A DNA stretch of 7,299 nucleotides, taken from Alphaproteobacteria bacterium. Lineage in GTDB: Bacteria; Pseudomonadota; Alphaproteobacteria; Rickettsiales; JAFLCR01. The stretch's first letter is position 1, and every line of letters starts with the position of its first letter. The notes under the pieces are model-generated. The model was not told the origin of the DNA. It saw only the letters and a list, made by a program, of their open reading frames with translations, and ran no database searches. Below, piece by piece: positions 6,607 to 7,299 of the stretch. The translations under genes and the position numbers were made by a program. The DNA lies in the NCBI GenBank assembly GCA_017302755.1, contig JAFLCR010000120.1, positions 1 to 7,299 of the forward strand. Reading direction: 5' to 3'.

Positions 6607-7299
6607 ATGAACAAGCTCCGCCTGGGCGTAAACATCGACCACGTCGCCACAATCCGCAATGCGCGCGGCGGCATTCATCCCGACCCTGTCAAGGCGGCGA
6701 AGCTCGCCGCGCAGGCGGGGGCGGACGGCATTACCGCCCATCTGCGGGAAGACCGCCGCCATATCTCCGACCACGACATCGCCGCCCTCAAGCAGGCGCT
6801 TTCCATTCCCCTGAACCTGGAAATGGCGGCTACGGCAGAGATGCAGGGCATCGCGCTGAAGACGAAACCGCATGCCGCCTGCATCGTGCCCGAAAAGCGC
6901 CAGGAGCGCACTACGGAGGGCGGGTTGGACGTGGCGGGCAATCACGCCGCTATCCATGATTACGTGCTGCCATTGACCGAGGCGGGCATCCGCGTGTCCC
7001 TGTTCATTGCGCCGGACCCGAAACAGGTGGAGGCAGCCGCGAAGACCTCTGCCGCCGTGATCGAGTTGCATACCGGCCACTATGCCGAAACGAAGGGCGA
7101 GGAGAGGGAGAAAGAGCTGGCCCGCCTGCGCGCCGCCGCCGCCCAGGCTGTGTCTCTGGGGCTCGAAGTGCATGCGGGGCATGGGCTCACTTTCGACAAT
7201 GTCGGGGCGATCGCGGCCATTCCGCAGGTGATTGAACTGAATATTGGGCATTTCCTGATCGGCCAGGCAGTGTTCACCGGCATTGCCGAGGCGGTGGCG
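6607..7299 (+). CDS. pdxJ: Pyridoxine 5'-phosphate synthase PdxJ (3'-truncated)
   Basis: Final ring-closing step of DXP-dependent vitamin B6 synthesis: condenses 1-deoxy-D-xylulose 5-phosphate with 3-amino-2-oxopropyl phosphate to pyridoxine 5'-phosphate, in the cytoplasm. The window ends inside the gene after 231 codons; PdxJ is usually about 240-260 aa, so only the last part is missing. Family motifs appear in order: [16 protein letters not shown] (6-21), [16 protein letters not shown] (38-53), NLEMAAT (70-76), [16 protein letters not shown] (94-109), IELHTGHYA (152-160), AGHGL (190-194) and [10 protein letters not shown] near the end. Catalytic His45, Glu72 and His192 (E. coli His193) are present. 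ATG 6607 is preceded by AAGGA at six bases. Its presence implies PLP synthesis by the DXP route rather than by PdxS/PdxT. In many alphaproteobacteria acpS and lepB follow. Confidence 0.96.
   Translation, partial: MNKLRLGVNIDHVATIRNARGGIHPDPVKAAKLAAQAGADGITAHLREDRRHISDHDIAALKQALSIPLNLEMAATAEMQGIALKTKPHAACIVPEKRQERTTEGGLDVAGNHAAIHDYVLPLTEAGIRVSLFIAPDPKQVEAAAKTSAAVIELHTGHYAETKGEEREKELARLRAAAAQAVSLGLEVHAGHGLTFDNVGAIAAIPQVIELNIGHFLIGQAVFTGIAEAVA

Overview
The window reads as chromosomal core DNA of a GC-rich alphaproteobacterium. The main evidence is an adjacent divK-pleD pair (DivK single-domain response regulator, PleD diguanylate cyclase), which is a hallmark of the alphaproteobacterial CtrA cell-cycle network. 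The order rpoZ - rsh - ... - pdxJ is also common in that class. I cannot place it to genus or family. All recognised genes lie on the + strand, and coding density is high. The longest stretches without a clear gene are 206 bp (3014-3219) and 195 bp (6412-6606).

Layout. 3-659: the end of a helical protein I do not recognise, probably cut by the window edge. 733-1125 and 1122-2528: divK and pleD, overlapping by 4 bp and presumably one operon; a CtrA-box-like element and a GANTC site lie just upstream. 2630-3013: rpoZ, the RNA polymerase omega subunit. 3014-3219: a spacer with a perfect 8-bp dyad and a possible 41-codon ORF whose stop overlaps the rsh start. 3220-5376: rsh, a full-length bifunctional (p)ppGpp synthetase/hydrolase. 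5501-5752: a small single-pass membrane protein. 5797-6411: a secreted OmpA-C-domain protein with its own intrinsic terminator. 6452-6565: a REPIN-like pair of inverted REP elements. 6607 to the end: pdxJ (pyridoxine 5'-phosphate synthase), truncated by the window end.

How the genes fit together. DivK and PleD control cell-cycle progression and c-di-GMP output. RpoZ and Rsh form the stringent-response pair: Rsh makes and degrades (p)ppGpp, and in proteobacteria such as E. coli omega forms part of a ppGpp site on RNA polymerase. The membrane protein and the OmpA-like protein form a small envelope segment placed between the stringent-response genes and vitamin B6 synthesis.

I see no clearly new multi-gene system. 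The points most worth checking are the REPIN-like element next to the terminator and the pdxJ start, the dyad and small ORF before rsh, the HFKD variant of the Rsh synthetase motif, and the CtrA-like box before divK.
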